Source: Reticulitermes speratus
Lineage: Eukaryota; Arthropoda; Insecta; Blattodea; Rhinotermitidae
Length of the DNA: 64,000 bases
Assembly (NCBI GenBank): GCA_021186555.1
Contig: JAJKFL010000012.1
Location: 21,463,711 to 21,527,710, forward strand
Direction of reading: 5' to 3'
Every line of letters begins with the position of its first letter. The first letter of the stretch is position 1. Positions 10,472-21,951 of the stretch are shown one piece after another. The position numbers and the translations under genes were made by a program. Below the pieces are notes generated by a model, which was not told the DNA's origin, searched no databases, and worked only from the letters and a program-made list of their open reading frames with translations.

Positions 10472-10986
10472 GTGAGTAATTTGCACATAAAACCTAATAT
10501 ACGGTATTATCGGGTACATTTATTTGTGGCCTATCGCAGGGCAGTCTGAATGGATTGTCGGCTGTCCTATTGCTGCTGATACAAAGTTTAAAGCTGTATT
10601 AAATACATATAACTGAATTGCTTGTAGTTAAAAGCATTACAGTAACAAGTGTTTGTATCCTTGTCTGGCAAACGTATGCAGCTCCTCTTAACCAACTTTC
10701 GAGGGACATGAAGCACACATATCAGTGAATGGAAATGTCATTTTGGAGAAGCGAACGGCATCTCACCCTGCTGTGAATTGATCCACAGTTCATCTCATTT
10801 GAGTCTATAGCCAAGTCAATAATTAGTACTACATGTGAATTAAAATATCTAAACTTCTCCTTTCACTTCGTTTGCTGCTGGAATTGTTGTGGCCAATTTG
10901 ATACTGAAGCTGTGTATTTCACATTTATGTTGCGTGATTTTTCCACACAGTAACATTTGGATCACTTTTATCCTTTCTTTCATTAG

Positions 10987-11094
10987 GAGGAATATGAGTC
11001 TCAAATGAAGATGGTACAGGATACACTTTGCAAAGAGAAGAGAGTCCATGTCAAAGAAAACAAGGACCTGAAGAATGACATCCGGGCCCTTAAG
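10987..11094 (+). CDS. Exon B4 of coiled-coil array
   Basis: 108 bp, open, ends CTTAAG. The intron that follows is interrupted by the Penelope-like element at 11241. Confidence 0.72.
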
Positions 11095-11228
11095 GTGAGT
11101 GTTACCTACATACATCCTAATCTGCAGTGTTATCAGGTGCTGTTATTTGTTGCCTATCACAGGATCATGTGAATGAAAATTGTCAGCCTGTCCAATACTT
11201 CTTGGATAAATTTTAAAGCTGTGTTAAT

Positions 11229-11240
11229 ATGAATAATTTA
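11229..11240. repeat. Target-site duplication, PLE left
   Basis: ATGAATAATTTA, identical to 13583-13594. Other units have this sequence once. Confidence 0.92.
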
Positions 11241-11276
11241 CTTTAAAGTTGTACATACCGTGCAAGGCTTGAGATA

Positions 11277-11343
11277 ATTATAACTTAAAACCAACAATAT
11301 TGCACTTATTTTATATATGTATATTGCAACCCTACATATGTTT
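11277..11343. repeat. PLE inverted arm, left
   Basis: 67 bp, the reverse complement of 13518-13584. It includes the complement of the 3' part of the hammerhead. The 36 bp outside it (11241-11276) have no partner. Confidence 0.9.
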
Positions 11344-12346
11344 AATATGATAATAAACAAACAACAGAAACATTACTTAACACAAATAAAGCCCCAACCA
11401 CCCACCCTAAAGGCCCAAATCAAAATTCATAAAGACAATGAACCCATCAGACCAGTAATAAACAACATTTACGCCCCATCATATAAGATAGCCAAATTCC
11501 TTAATAGATGGCTAAATGACACACTCCAATTACCCCACACATACACAACCCACAGTTCAACAAACCTGGCACACCAGCTTGACTGCTTCCCAACAGTAGA
11601 ATCAGACAGACTCATTTCATACGACATTAAGGACCTTTACGTGAACATACCCCTAGAAGAAACAATAAACATCACCAAAATTTTGCTTAAGGACAAAAAT
11701 GTAAACACCACCACTGCAAACCAAGCATGCACGCTACTAAACCACCATACTACAACAAAACTATTTCCAATTCAATAACAAATTCTACCAACCGAACAAG
11801 GGAGTAGCAATGGGATCACCTATCTCAGGCCTTATTGCAGAAATCTTCCTCCAACACCTGGAAAACAGCCTGATCAAGAACATATTGGACAGTAAAAAGA
11901 TCCGCATGTATAATAGATATGTTGATGACATACTTATGATATACGATAACACCAAGACCAACCCCACAGACATAACCCACTACATGAACAGCATCCACAG
12001 CGCCCTGCAATTCAAGGCAACACTGGAAGAGGACAACACCATAAGCTTCCTGGACCTCTCAATCCACAGACAAAACAACAAATTAACCTTGGACATCTAT
12101 AGGAAACCCACAACAACCGACATAACCATACACCATGACTCCAACCACCCAACAGAACACAAAATGGCGGCTTACAGATACCTCCTCAATAGAATGCACC
12201 GGATGCCCCTCACACAAGAATCAAAACAGAAAGAGCTTAGCATAATTCACTCGATTGCCAACAGGAATGGATACCCAAGGCACATGGTGGACAGGCTAAA
12301 CAAAACCATTATGTCCAAAATCATAAACCAAAAAACATCACCATAA
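11317..12346 (+). pseudogene. PLE reverse transcriptase (frameshifted)
   Basis: RT landmarks in order: RPVINNIYAPSYKIAKFL, SYDIKDLYVNIP (motif A aspartate), then after a shift near 11755 GVAMGSPISGLIAEIFL (motif B), RYVDDILMIY (motif C), FLDLSI and IYRKPTTTD. This set is diagnostic for Penelope-like RTs, which are related to telomerase RT. The N-terminal third of the usual protein is missing. The frame breaks again near 12330-12445 before the endonuclease. Confidence 0.9.
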
Positions 12347-12349
12347 CCA

Positions 12350-12931
12350 CAACCCCCAAGGTCAAAAAATGGGCGGCCTTCGGATACTATAGCCCAAAAA
12401 TCCGACCCATTACCAACCTCTTCAAAGGCACTGATCTAAAACATAACCTTCAACACAGTTAATAAAACACACACGATTTTGCAAACACACCCTCAAAACC
12501 ATGACCCTTACAGCCTCAGTGGAACATACAGTCTCACCTGCAATACATGTAAAAAACAATACATAGGACAAACTGGCAGATCCATAAAACAACGCTACAC
12601 TGAACATACCCGCTACATCAAGAATAACGACCCAAAATCAGCTTACGCCCTCCACATTCTAAACAACAGACATGAAAGGGGCCCAATAGACCAAACAATG
12701 AACCTTGTACACACGTGCAAAAAAAGCAAGAAATTGAACACCCTGGAACGGTTTTACATACAGCAAGCACATGAAGATAATACTCTGATTCCTGAGCAAC
12801 ATGCAGGAGAAAACAACCAACTATTCAGGCTCATTACCAATACAAAACTAAAGGAACCGGACCACAAGAACAACAGCAACACAAAGGAACATAGCACCCA
12901 AAACAGTACGCCGAACATGGAAAGAACATGA
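12350..12931 (+). pseudogene. PLE linker and GIY-YIG endonuclease
   Basis: After a conserved linker (KVKKWAAFGYYSPKIRPITN in a shifted frame, 12355-12420) the endonuclease reads GTYSLTCNTCKKQYIGQTG, with Arg and Glu in SIKQRYTEH as expected for GIY-YIG catalytic residues, then the C-terminal half with LERFYIQQ. The domain itself (12500-12800) is uninterrupted. Known role: nicking target DNA for priming. Stop at 12931. Confidence 0.9.
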
Positions 12932-13488
12932 AATGAACCACAGAAACAACATGCTAATCAAAGATCCAAAAACCAGCAAGAAAAACTACAACGCAATAGA
13001 CCAACCGAAAATAGGAAACTTAGGTCACAAAACCAAAACAACATAAGGAACGACAACAGTAAGCACAAAACCCAAGTGTGACCACAACACGAAGACAACT
13101 TGGAATCACCACAAACAACAGACAACACAACACCGCGTAAAGAAAACCATGAAAAATACAATCAATAGAACGATCTTGGCACACTACAACATCAAGACGG
13201 CAGTGACAAGATGGCTGACACCTGCATACAACTAAAGAAGAAGGACCGGAAAAAGAACACCGAAGGCTACAGACATGCTCCAGAATAGGCCAAAACTACA
13301 TGTTCCTAAAACGGACAAGAAAAAATCAAACTAAAAAGTGCAAAAAAACCCACATACATAAGTGTATCAGTGCACAAAGTGAACAATATAGGACCTAGAC
13401 AATAAGACAATGCACAATACCTAGTTACTAAGAAACCAATAGGAATCAAATGTTAGTGAGAAATACAGTTAGTGGACGCTGCAAGAAA

Positions 13489-13533
13489 AACCCCTGATGA
13501 TGGCTGAAGTACAGCCGAAACATATGTAGGGTT
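13489..13533 (+). ncRNA. Hammerhead ribozyme motif (PLE copy 2, best)
   Basis: CTGATGA at 13494-13500, stem II GGCTG/CAGCC (five perfect pairs), GAAAC at 13517-13521, short ACATATGT stem III, cleavage expected after A13528. Stem I pairs AACCC (13489-13493) with GGGTT (13529-13533). All conserved core bases of a hammerhead are present. Confidence 0.85.
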
Positions 13534-13584
13534 GCAATATACATATATAAAATAAGTGCAATATTGTTGGTTTTAAGTTATAAT
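13518..13584. repeat. PLE inverted arm, right
   Basis: 67 bp, the reverse complement of 11277-11343. It overlaps the hammerhead 3' half and ends two bases inside the target duplication. Confidence 0.9.
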
Positions 13585-13594
13585 GAATAATTTA
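13583..13594. repeat. Target-site duplication, PLE right
   Basis: ATGAATAATTTA, after which the unit's intron continues as in sister units. Confidence 0.92.
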
Positions 13595-13875
13595 ATTGAT
13601 TTCAGCTAAACATGTACCTTTATTCCCAACTTTATGGTTTATTCATACAACTCGTTAACTGTGGGGGAAGATACTGATGTGGGATGTTTACAAAGTATGA
13701 TAAGAGAATGTGAAATGAATGTTTGTAGCTCAGGATAGGGAAAACTGGCGGGCTTATGTGAATGTGGGAGTTGAGTTTTGGGTTCAATAAATATTGTGCT
13801 TTCGTACTTGAGCTGTATATCTGAACATTTATGTTTAATGATTTTTGTCTTATGGTTTGTCTTATCCTTCATTAG

Positions 13876-13959
13876 ATTACAAACACCACATTGAAGAAGG
13901 ACCGTGAAGGAAGGATGAAAATTGAAGCGAAACTGCAAGAGGAACTGCTAACAGTAAGG
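13876..13959 (+). CDS. Exon A5 of coiled-coil array
   Basis: 84 bp, IE subtype, first exon after the PLE insertion. It encodes ITNTTLKKD where the others have ITNNTLKKD. Confidence 0.7.
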
Positions 13960-14478
13960 GTGAGTATTTTGCACATAAACCCTAATGTACGGTATTATCG
14001 GGTGCTTTTATTTCTGGCCTATCGCAGGGCAGTCTGAATGGAAATTGTCGGCTGGCCTATTGCTGCTGATACAAAGTTTAAAGCTGTATTAATACATATA
14101 ACTGAATTGCTTGTAGTTAAAAGCATTACCGTAACAAGTGTCTGTATCCTTGTCTGGCAGACGTATGCAGCTCCTCTTTAACCAACTTTCGAGGGACATG
14201 AAGCACGCTTATCAGAGAATGGAAATGTCATTTTGGAGAAGCGAACGGCATATCACCCTGCTGTGAATTGATCCACAGTTCATCTCATTTGAGTCCATAG
14301 CCAAGTCAATAACTAGTACTAGATGTGAATTAAAATATCTAAACTTCTCCTTTCACTTCGTTTGCTGCTGGGAATTGTTGTGGCCAGTTTGATACTGAAG
14401 CTGTGTATTTCACATTTATGTTGCGTCATTTTTCCACACAGTAACATTTGGATCATCTTTTATCCTTTCTTTCATTAG

Positions 14479-14586
14479 GAGGAATATGAGTCTCAAATGA
14501 AGATGGTACAGGATACACTTTGCAAAGAGAAGAGAGTCCATGTCAAAGAAAACAAGGACCTGAAGAATGACATCCGGGCCCTTAAG
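14479..14586 (+). CDS. Exon B5 of coiled-coil array
   Basis: 108 bp, open, ends CTTAAG. Shares private intron variants with unit 7. Confidence 0.72.
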
Positions 14587-15023
14587 GTGAGTTTTACCTA
14601 CATACATCCTAATCTGCAGTGTTATCAGGTGCTGTTATTTGTTGCCTATCACAGGATCATGTGAATGAAAATTGTCAGCCTGTCCAATACTTCTTGGATA
14701 AATTTTAAAGCTGTTTAATATGAATAATTTAATTGATTTCAGCTAAATATGTGCCTTTATTCCCAACTTTATGGTTTATTCATACAACTCGTTAACTGTG
14801 GGGAAGATACTGATGTGGGATGTTTACAAAGTATGATAAGAGAATGTGAACTGAATGTTTGTAGCTCAGGATAGGGAAAACTGGCGGGCTTATGTGAATG
14901 TGGGAGTTGAGTTTTGGGTTCAATAAATATTGTGCTTTGGTACTTGAGCTGTATATCTGAACATTTATGTTTAATGATTTTTGCACACATTAATGTCTTA
15001 TGGTTTGTCTTATCCTTCATTAG

Positions 15024-15107
15024 ATTACAAACAACACATTGAAGAAGGACCGTGAAGGAAGGATGAAATATGGAGCGAAACTGCAAAAGGAACTGCTAAG
15101 AGTAAGG
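15024..15107 (+). CDS. Exon A6 of coiled-coil array
   Basis: 84 bp, YG subtype with LQKELLRVR, open. Closest to A8. Confidence 0.7.
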
Positions 15108-15617
15108 GTGAGTAATTTGCACATGAAACCTAATATACGGTATTATCGGGTGCTTTATTTGTGGCCTATCGCAGGGCAGTCTGAATGGATTGTCGGCTGT
15201 CCTATTGCTGCTGATACAAAGTTTAAAGCTGTATTAATACATATAACTGAATTGCTTGTAGTTAAAAGCATTACCGTAACAAGTGTCTGTATCTTGTCTG
15301 GCAAACGTATGCAGCTCCTCTTAACCAACTTTCGAGGGACATGAAGCACACATATCAGAGAATGGAAAAGTCATTTTGGAGAAGCGAACGGCATCTCACC
15401 CTGCTGTGAATTGATCCACAGTTCATCTCATTTGAGTCCATAGCCAAGTCAATAACTAGTACTAGATGTGAATTAAAATATCTAAACTTCTCCTTTCACT
15501 TCGTTTGCTGGGGAATTGTTGTGGCCAGTTTGATACTGAAGCTGTGTATTTCACTTTATGTTGCGTCATTTTCCACACAGTAACATTTGGATCATCTTTT
15601 ATCCTTTCTTTCATTAG

Positions 15618-15724
15618 GAGGAATATGAGTCTCAAATGAAGATGGTACAGGATACACTTTGCAAAGAGAAGAGAGTCCATGTCAAAGAAACAAGGACCTG
15701 AAGAATGACATCCGGGCCCTGAAG
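15618..15724 (+). CDS. Exon B6, 1-bp deletion
   Basis: 107 bp. The AAAA in AAAGAAAACAAGG is AAA near 15688, shifting the frame. It lies at the left edge of a segment with many single-base losses. Confidence 0.55.
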
Positions 15725-16151
15725 GTGAGTGTTACCTACATACATCCTAATCTGCAGTGTTATCAGTGCTGTTATTGTTGCCTATCACAGGATCATGTGA
15801 ATGAAATTGTCAGCTGTCCAATACTTCTTGGATAAATTTAAAGCTGTGTTATACGAATAATTAATTGATTTCAGCTAAACATGTGCCTTTATTCCAACTT
15901 TATGGTTTATTCATACAACTCGTTAACTGTGGAGAAGATACTGATGTGGATGTTAGAAAGTATGATATGAGAATGTGAACTGAATGTTTGTAGCTCAGGA
16001 TAGGGAAAACTGGCGGGCTTATGTGAATGTGGGAGTTGAGTTTTGGGTTCAATAAATATTGTGCTTTCGTATTTGAGCTGTATATCTGAACATTTATGTT
16101 TATGATTTTTGCACACATTAATGTCTTATGGTATGTCGTATCATTCATTAG

Positions 16152-16233
16152 ATTACAAACAACACATGAAGAAGGACCGTGAAGGAAGGATGAAAATTGA
16201 AGCGAAACTGCAAGAGGAACTGCTAACAGTAAG
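16152..16233 (+). CDS. Exon A7, two 1-bp deletions
   Basis: 82 bp. CATTGAAG reads CATGAAG near 16168, and the AAGGGTGAGT junction reads AAGGTGAGT. Both lost bases lie in short homopolymers. Confidence 0.5.
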
Positions 16234-16746
16234 GTGAGTATTTTGCACATAACCTAATGTACGGTATTATCGGGTGCTTTTATTTCTGGCCTATCGCAGG
16301 GCAGTCTGAATGGAAATTGTCGGCTGGCTATTGCTGCTGATACAAAGTTTAAAGCTGTATTAATACATATAACTGAATTGCTTGTAGTTAAAGCATTACC
16401 GTAACAAGTGTCTGTATCCTTGTCTGGCAGACGTATGCAGCTCCTCTTTAACCAACTTTCGAGGGACATGAAGCACGCTTATCAGAGAATGGAAATGTCA
16501 TTTTGGAGAAGCGAACGGCATATCACCCTGCTGTGAATTGATCCACAGTTCATCTCATTTGAGTCCATAGCCAAGTCAATAACTAGTACTAGATGTGATT
16601 AAAATATCTAAACTTCTCCTTTCACTTCGTTTGCTGCTGGGAATTGTTGTGGCCAGTTTGATACTGAAGCTGTGTATTTCACATTTATGTTGCGTCATTT
16701 TTCCACACAGTAACATTTGGATCATCTTTTATCCTTTCTTCATTAG

Positions 16747-16854
16747 GAGGAATATGAGTCTCAAATGAAGATGGTACAGGATACACTTTGCAAAGAGAAG
16801 AGAGTCCATGTCAAAGAAAACAAGGACCTGAAGAATGACATCCGGGCCCTTAAG
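16747..16854 (+). CDS. Exon B7 of coiled-coil array
   Basis: 108 bp, open, ends CTTAAG like B5. One T is missing in the polypyrimidine stretch before CATTAG. Confidence 0.7.
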
Positions 16855-17290
16855 GTGAGTTTTACCTACATACATCCTAATCTGCAGTGTTATCAGTGCT
16901 GTTATTTGTTGCCTATCACAGGATCATGTGAATGAAAATTGTCAGCCTGTCCAATACTTCTTGGATAAATTTTAAAGCTGCATTAATATGAATAATTTAA
17001 TTGATTTCAGCTAAATATGTGCCTTTATTCCCAACTTTATGGTTTTTCATACAACTCGTTAACTGTGGGGGAAGATACTGATGTGGGATGTTTACAAAGT
17101 ATGATAAGAGAATGTGAACTGAATGTTTGTAGCTCAGGATAGGGAAAACTGGCGGCTTATGTGAATGTGGGAGTTGAGTTTTGGGTTCAATAAATATTGT
17201 GCTTTCGTACTTGAGCTGTATATCTGAACATTTATGTTTAATGATTTTTGCACACATTAATGTCTTATGGTTTGTCTTATCCTTCATTAG

Positions 17291-17374
17291 ATTACAAACA
17301 ACACATTGAAGAAGGACCGTGAAGGAAGGATGAAATATGGAGCGAAACTGCAAAAGGAACTGCTAAGAGTAAGG
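17291..17374 (+). CDS. Exon A8 of coiled-coil array
   Basis: 84 bp, YG subtype with LQKELLRVR, open, near-identical to A6. Confidence 0.72.
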
Positions 17375-17886
17375 GTGAGTAATTTGCACATAAACCTAAT
17401 ATACGGTATTATCGGGTGCATTTATTTGTGGCCTATCGCAGGCAGTCTGAATGGATTGTCGGCTGTCCTATTGCTGCTGATACAAAGTTTAAAGCTGTAT
17501 TAATACATATAACTGAATTGCTTGTAGTTAAAAGCATTACCGTAACAAGTGTCTGTATCCTTGTCTGGCAAACGTATGCAGCTCCTCTTAACCAACTTTC
17601 GAGGGACATGAAGCACACATATCAGAGAATGGAAAAGTCATTTTGGAGAAGCGAACGGCATCTCACCCTGCTGTGAATTGATCCACAGTTCATCTCATTT
17701 GAGTCCATAGCCAAGTCAATAACTAGTACTAGATGTGAATTAAAATATCTAAACTTCTCCTTTCACTTCGTTTGCTGGGGAATTGTTGTGGCCAGTTTGA
17801 TACTGAAGCTGTGTATTTCACATTTATGTTGCGTCATTTTTCCACACAGTAACATTTGGATCATCTTTTATCCTTTCTTTCATTAG

Positions 17887-17991
17887 GAGGAATATGGTCT
17901 CAATGAGATGGTACAGGATACACTTTGCAAAGAGAAGAGAGTCCATGTCAAAGAAAACAAGGACCTGAAGAATGACATCCGGGCCCTGAAG
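17887..17991 (+). CDS. Exon B8, three 1-bp losses, frame kept
   Basis: 105 bp. Three single A deletions within about 20 bases near the start sum to three, so the downstream frame is restored (EEYGLNEMVQD instead of EEYESQMKMVQD). Confidence 0.6.
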
Positions 17992-18430
17992 GTGAGTGTT
18001 ACCTACATACATCCTAATCTGCAGTGTTATCAGGTGCTGTTATTTGTTGCCTATCACAGGATCATGTGAATGAAAATTGTCAGCCTGTCCAATACTTCTT
18101 GGATAAATTTTAAAGCTGTGTTAATACGAATAAATTAATTGATTTCAGCTAAACATGTGCCTTTATTCCCAACTTTATGGTTTATTCATACAACTCGTTA
18201 ACTGTGGGGGAAGATACTGATGTGGGATGTTTAGAAAGTATGATATGAGAATGTGAACTGAATGTTTGTAGCTCAGGATATGGAAAACTGGCGGGCTTAT
18301 GTGAATGTGGGAGTTGAGTTTTGGGTTCAATAAATATTGTGCTTTCGTATTTGAGCTGTATATCTGAACATTTATGTTTAATGATTTTTGCACACATTAA
18401 TGGCTTATGGTATGTCGTATCATTCATTAG

Positions 18431-18513
18431 ATTACAAACAACACATTGAAGAAGGACCGTGAAGGAAGGATGAAAATTGAAGTGAACTGCAACAGGAACT
18501 GCTAAGAGTAAGG
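18431..18513 (+). CDS. Exon A9, 1-bp deletion
   Basis: 83 bp. GCGAAACTG reads GTGAACTG near 18482, shifting the frame. It mixes IE-subtype middle with RVR-type end. Confidence 0.55.
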
Positions 18514-19031
18514 GTGAGTATATTTGCACATAAACCCTAATGTACGGTATTATCGGGTGCTTTATTTTGGCCTATCGCAGGGCAGTCTGAATGGAAATTG
18601 TCGGCTGGCCTATTGCTGCTGATACAAAGTTTAAAGCTGTATTAATACATATAACTGAATTGCTTGTAGTTAAAAGCGTTACCGTAACAAGTGTCTGTAT
18701 CCTTGTCTGGCAAACGTATGCAGTTCCTCTTTAACCAACTTTCGAGGGACATGAAGCACGCATATCAGAGAATGGAAATGTCATTTTGGAGAAGCGAACG
18801 GCATCTCACCCTGCTGTGAATTGATCCACAGTTCATCTCATTTGAGTCCATAGCCAAGTCAATAACTAGTACTAGATGTGAATTAAAATATCTAAACTTC
18901 TCCTTTCACTTCGTTTGCTGCTGGGAATTGTTGTGACCAGTTTGATACTGAAGCTGTGTATTTCACATTTATGTTGCGTGATTTTTCCACACAGTAACAT
19001 TTGGATCATCTTTTATCCTTTCTTTCATTAG

Positions 19032-19139
19032 GAGGAATATGAGTCTCAAATGAAGATGGTACAGGATACACTTTGCAAAGAGAAGAGAGTCCATGTCAAA
19101 GAAAACAAGGACCTGAAGAATGACATCCGGGCCCTGAAG
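19032..19139 (+). CDS. Exon B9 of coiled-coil array
   Basis: 108 bp, open, ends CTGAAG, followed by GTGAGC. Confidence 0.7.
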
Positions 19140-19575
19140 GTGAGCGTTACCTACATACATCCTAATCTGCAGTGTTATCAGGTGCTGTTATTTGTTGCCT
19201 ATCACAGGATCATGTGAATGAAAATTGTCAGCCTGTCCAATACTCCTTGGATAAATTTTAAAGCTGTGTTAATAGATAATAATTAATTGATTTCAGCTAA
19301 ACATGTACCTTTATTCCCAACTTTGTGGTTTATTCATACAACTCGTTAACTGTGGGGAAGATACTGATGTGGGATGTTTAGAAAGTATGATATGAGAATG
19401 TGAACTGAATGTTTGTAGCTCAGGATAGGCAAAAATGGCGGGCTTATGTGAATGTGGGAGTTGAGTTTTGGGTTCAATAAATATTGTGCTTTCGTATTGA
19501 GCTGTATATCTGAACATTTATGTTTAATGATTTTTGCACACATTAATGTCTTATGGTTTGTCGTATCCTTATTAG

Positions 19576-19659
19576 ATTACAAACAACACATTGAAGAAGG
19601 ACCGTGAAGGAAGGATGAAATATGGAGCGAAACTGCAAGAGGAACTGCTAAGAGTAAGG
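19576..19659 (+). CDS. Exon A10 of coiled-coil array
   Basis: 84 bp, YG subtype with LQEELLRVR, open. Acceptor TTATTAG (a C lost compared with TTCATTAG). Confidence 0.68.
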
Positions 19660-20172
19660 GTGAGTAATTTGCACATAAACCCTAAATACGGTAATATTGG
19701 GTGCTTTTATTTTGGCCTATCGCAGAGCAGTCTGAATGGATTGTCGGCTGTCCTTTTGCTGCTGATACAAAGTTTAAAGCTGTATTAATACATATAACTG
19801 AATTGCTTGTAGTTAAAAGCATTACCGTAACAAGTGTCTGTATCCTTGTCTGCAAACGTATGCACCTCCTCTTTAACCAACTTTCGAGGGACATGAAGAA
19901 CGCATATCAGATGAATGGAAATGTCATTTTGGAGAAGCGAACGGCATCTCACCCTGCTGTGAATTGATCCACAGTTCATCTCATTTGAGTCCATAGCCAA
20001 GTCAATAATGGTACTACATGTGAATTAAAATATCTAAACTTCTCCTTTCACTTCGTTTGCTGCTGGGAATTGTTTGGCCAATTTGATACTGAAGCTGTGT
20101 ATTTCACATTTATGTTGCGTCATTTTTCCACACAGTAACATTTGGATCATCTTTTATCCTTTCTTTCATTAG

Positions 20173-20280
20173 GAGGAATATGAGTCTCAAATGAAGATGG
20201 TACAGGATACACTTTGCAAAGAGAAGAGAGTCCATGTCAAAGAAAACAAGGACCTGAAGAATGACATCCGGGCCCTGAAG
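20173..20280 (+). CDS. Exon B10 of coiled-coil array
   Basis: 108 bp, 36 codons, open, canonical acceptor and donor. Confidence 0.72.
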
Positions 20281-20718
20281 GTGAGTGTTACCTACATACA
20301 TCCTAATCTGCAGTGTTATCAGGTGCTGTTATTTGTTGCCTATCACAGGATCATGTGAATGAAAATTGTCAGCCTGTCCAATACTTCTTGGATACATTTT
20401 AAAGCTGTGTTAATATGAACAATTTAATTGATTTCAGCTAAACATGTGCCCTTATTCCCAACTTTATGGTTTATTCATACAACTCGTTAACTGTGGGGGA
20501 AATACTGATGTGGGATGTTTACAAAATATGATAAGAGAATGTGAACTGAATGTTTGTAGCTCAGGATAGGGAAAAATGGCGGGCTTATGTGAATGTGGGA
20601 GTTGAGTTTTGGGTTCAATAAATATTGTGCTTTCGTACTTGACCTGTATATCTGAACATTTATGTTTAATGATTTTTGCACACATTAAGGTCTTATGGTT
20701 TGTCGTATCCTTCATGAG

Positions 20719-20802
20719 ATTACAAACAACACATTGAAGAAGGACCGTGAAGGAAGGATGAAAATTGAAGCGAAACTGCAAGAGGAACTGCTAACAGTAA
20801 GG
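20719..20802 (+). CDS. Exon A11 of coiled-coil array
   Basis: 84 bp, IE subtype, open. The acceptor reads TTCATGAG instead of TTCATTAG, shared only with A12. Confidence 0.68.
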
Positions 20803-21321
20803 GTGAGTAATTTTGCACATAAACCCTTATATACGGTATTATCGGGTGCTTTTATTTGTGGCCTATCGCAGGCAGTCTGAATGGAAATTGTCGGCTGGCC
20901 TATTGCTGCTGATACTAAGTTTAAAGCTGTATTAATACATATAACTGAACTGCTTGTAGTTAAAAGCATTACCGTAACAAGTGTCTGTATCCTTGTCTGG
21001 CAAACGTATGCACCTCCTCTTTAACCAACTTTCGAGGGACATGAAGAACGCATATCAGAGAATGGAAATGTCATTTTGGAGAAGCGAACGGCATCTCACC
21101 CTGCTGTGAATTGATCCACAGTTCATCTCATTTGAGTCCATAGCCAAGTCAATAATTGGTACTACATGTGAATTAAAATATCTAAACTTCTCCTTTCACT
21201 TCGTTTGCTGCTGGGAATTGTTGTGGCCAGTTTGATACTGAAGCTGTGTATTTCACATTTATGTTGCGTCATTTTTCCACACAGTAACATTTGGATCATC
21301 TTTTATCCTTTCTTTCATTAG

Positions 21322-21429
21322 GAGGAATATGAGTCTCAAATGAAGATGGTACAGGATACACTTTGCAAAGAGAAGAGAGTCCATGTCAAAGAAAACAAGG
21401 ACCTGAAGAATGACATCCGGGCCCTGAAG
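21322..21429 (+). CDS. Exon B11 of coiled-coil array
   Basis: 108 bp, open; the last B exon of the homogeneous array. Confidence 0.72.
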
Positions 21430-21867
21430 GTGAGTGTTACCTACATACATCCTAATCTGCAGTGTTATCAGGTGCTGTTATTTGTTGCCTATCACAGGAT
21501 CATGTGAATGAAAATTGTCAGCCTGTCCAATACTTCTTGGATAAATTTTAAAGCTGTGTTAATATGAACAATTTAATTGATTTCAGCTAAACATGTGCCC
21601 TTATTCCCAACTTTATGGTTTATTCATACAACTCGTTAACTGTGGGGGAATATACTGATGTGGGATGTTTACAAAATATGATAAGAGAATGTGAACTGAA
21701 TGTTTGTAGCTCAGGATAGGGAAAAATGGCGGGCTTATGTGAATGTGGGAGTTGAGTTTTGGGTTCAATAAATATTGTGCTTTCGTACTTGACCTGTATA
21801 TCGAACATTTATGTTTAATGATTTTTGCACACATTAAGGTCTTATGGTTTGTCGTATCCTTCATGAG

Positions 21868-21951
21868 ATTACAAACAACACATTGAAGAAGGACCGTGAA
21901 GGAAGGATGAAAATTGAAGCGAAACTGCAAGAGGAACTGCTAACAGTAAGG
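21868..21951 (+). CDS. Exon A12 of coiled-coil array
   Basis: 84 bp, IE subtype, acceptor TTCATGAG as in A11. The matching B exon is missing, because the intron runs at about 22387 into A-type upstream intron. Confidence 0.68.

Larger units (their letters stand above)
11241..13582 (+). mobile_element. Penelope-like element with GIY-YIG endonuclease
   Basis: A 2342-bp insertion in the intron after exon B4, flanked by the 12-bp duplication ATGAATAATTTA. Order: 67-bp inverted arm, RT, GIY-YIG endonuclease, ~560-bp A/C-rich spacer, hammerhead motif, opposite arm. The RT lacks its N-terminal region, so the element is 5'-truncated behind an inverted copy of its own 3' end, a structure known for PLEs. 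At least three frameshifts make it inactive. Confidence 0.92.
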
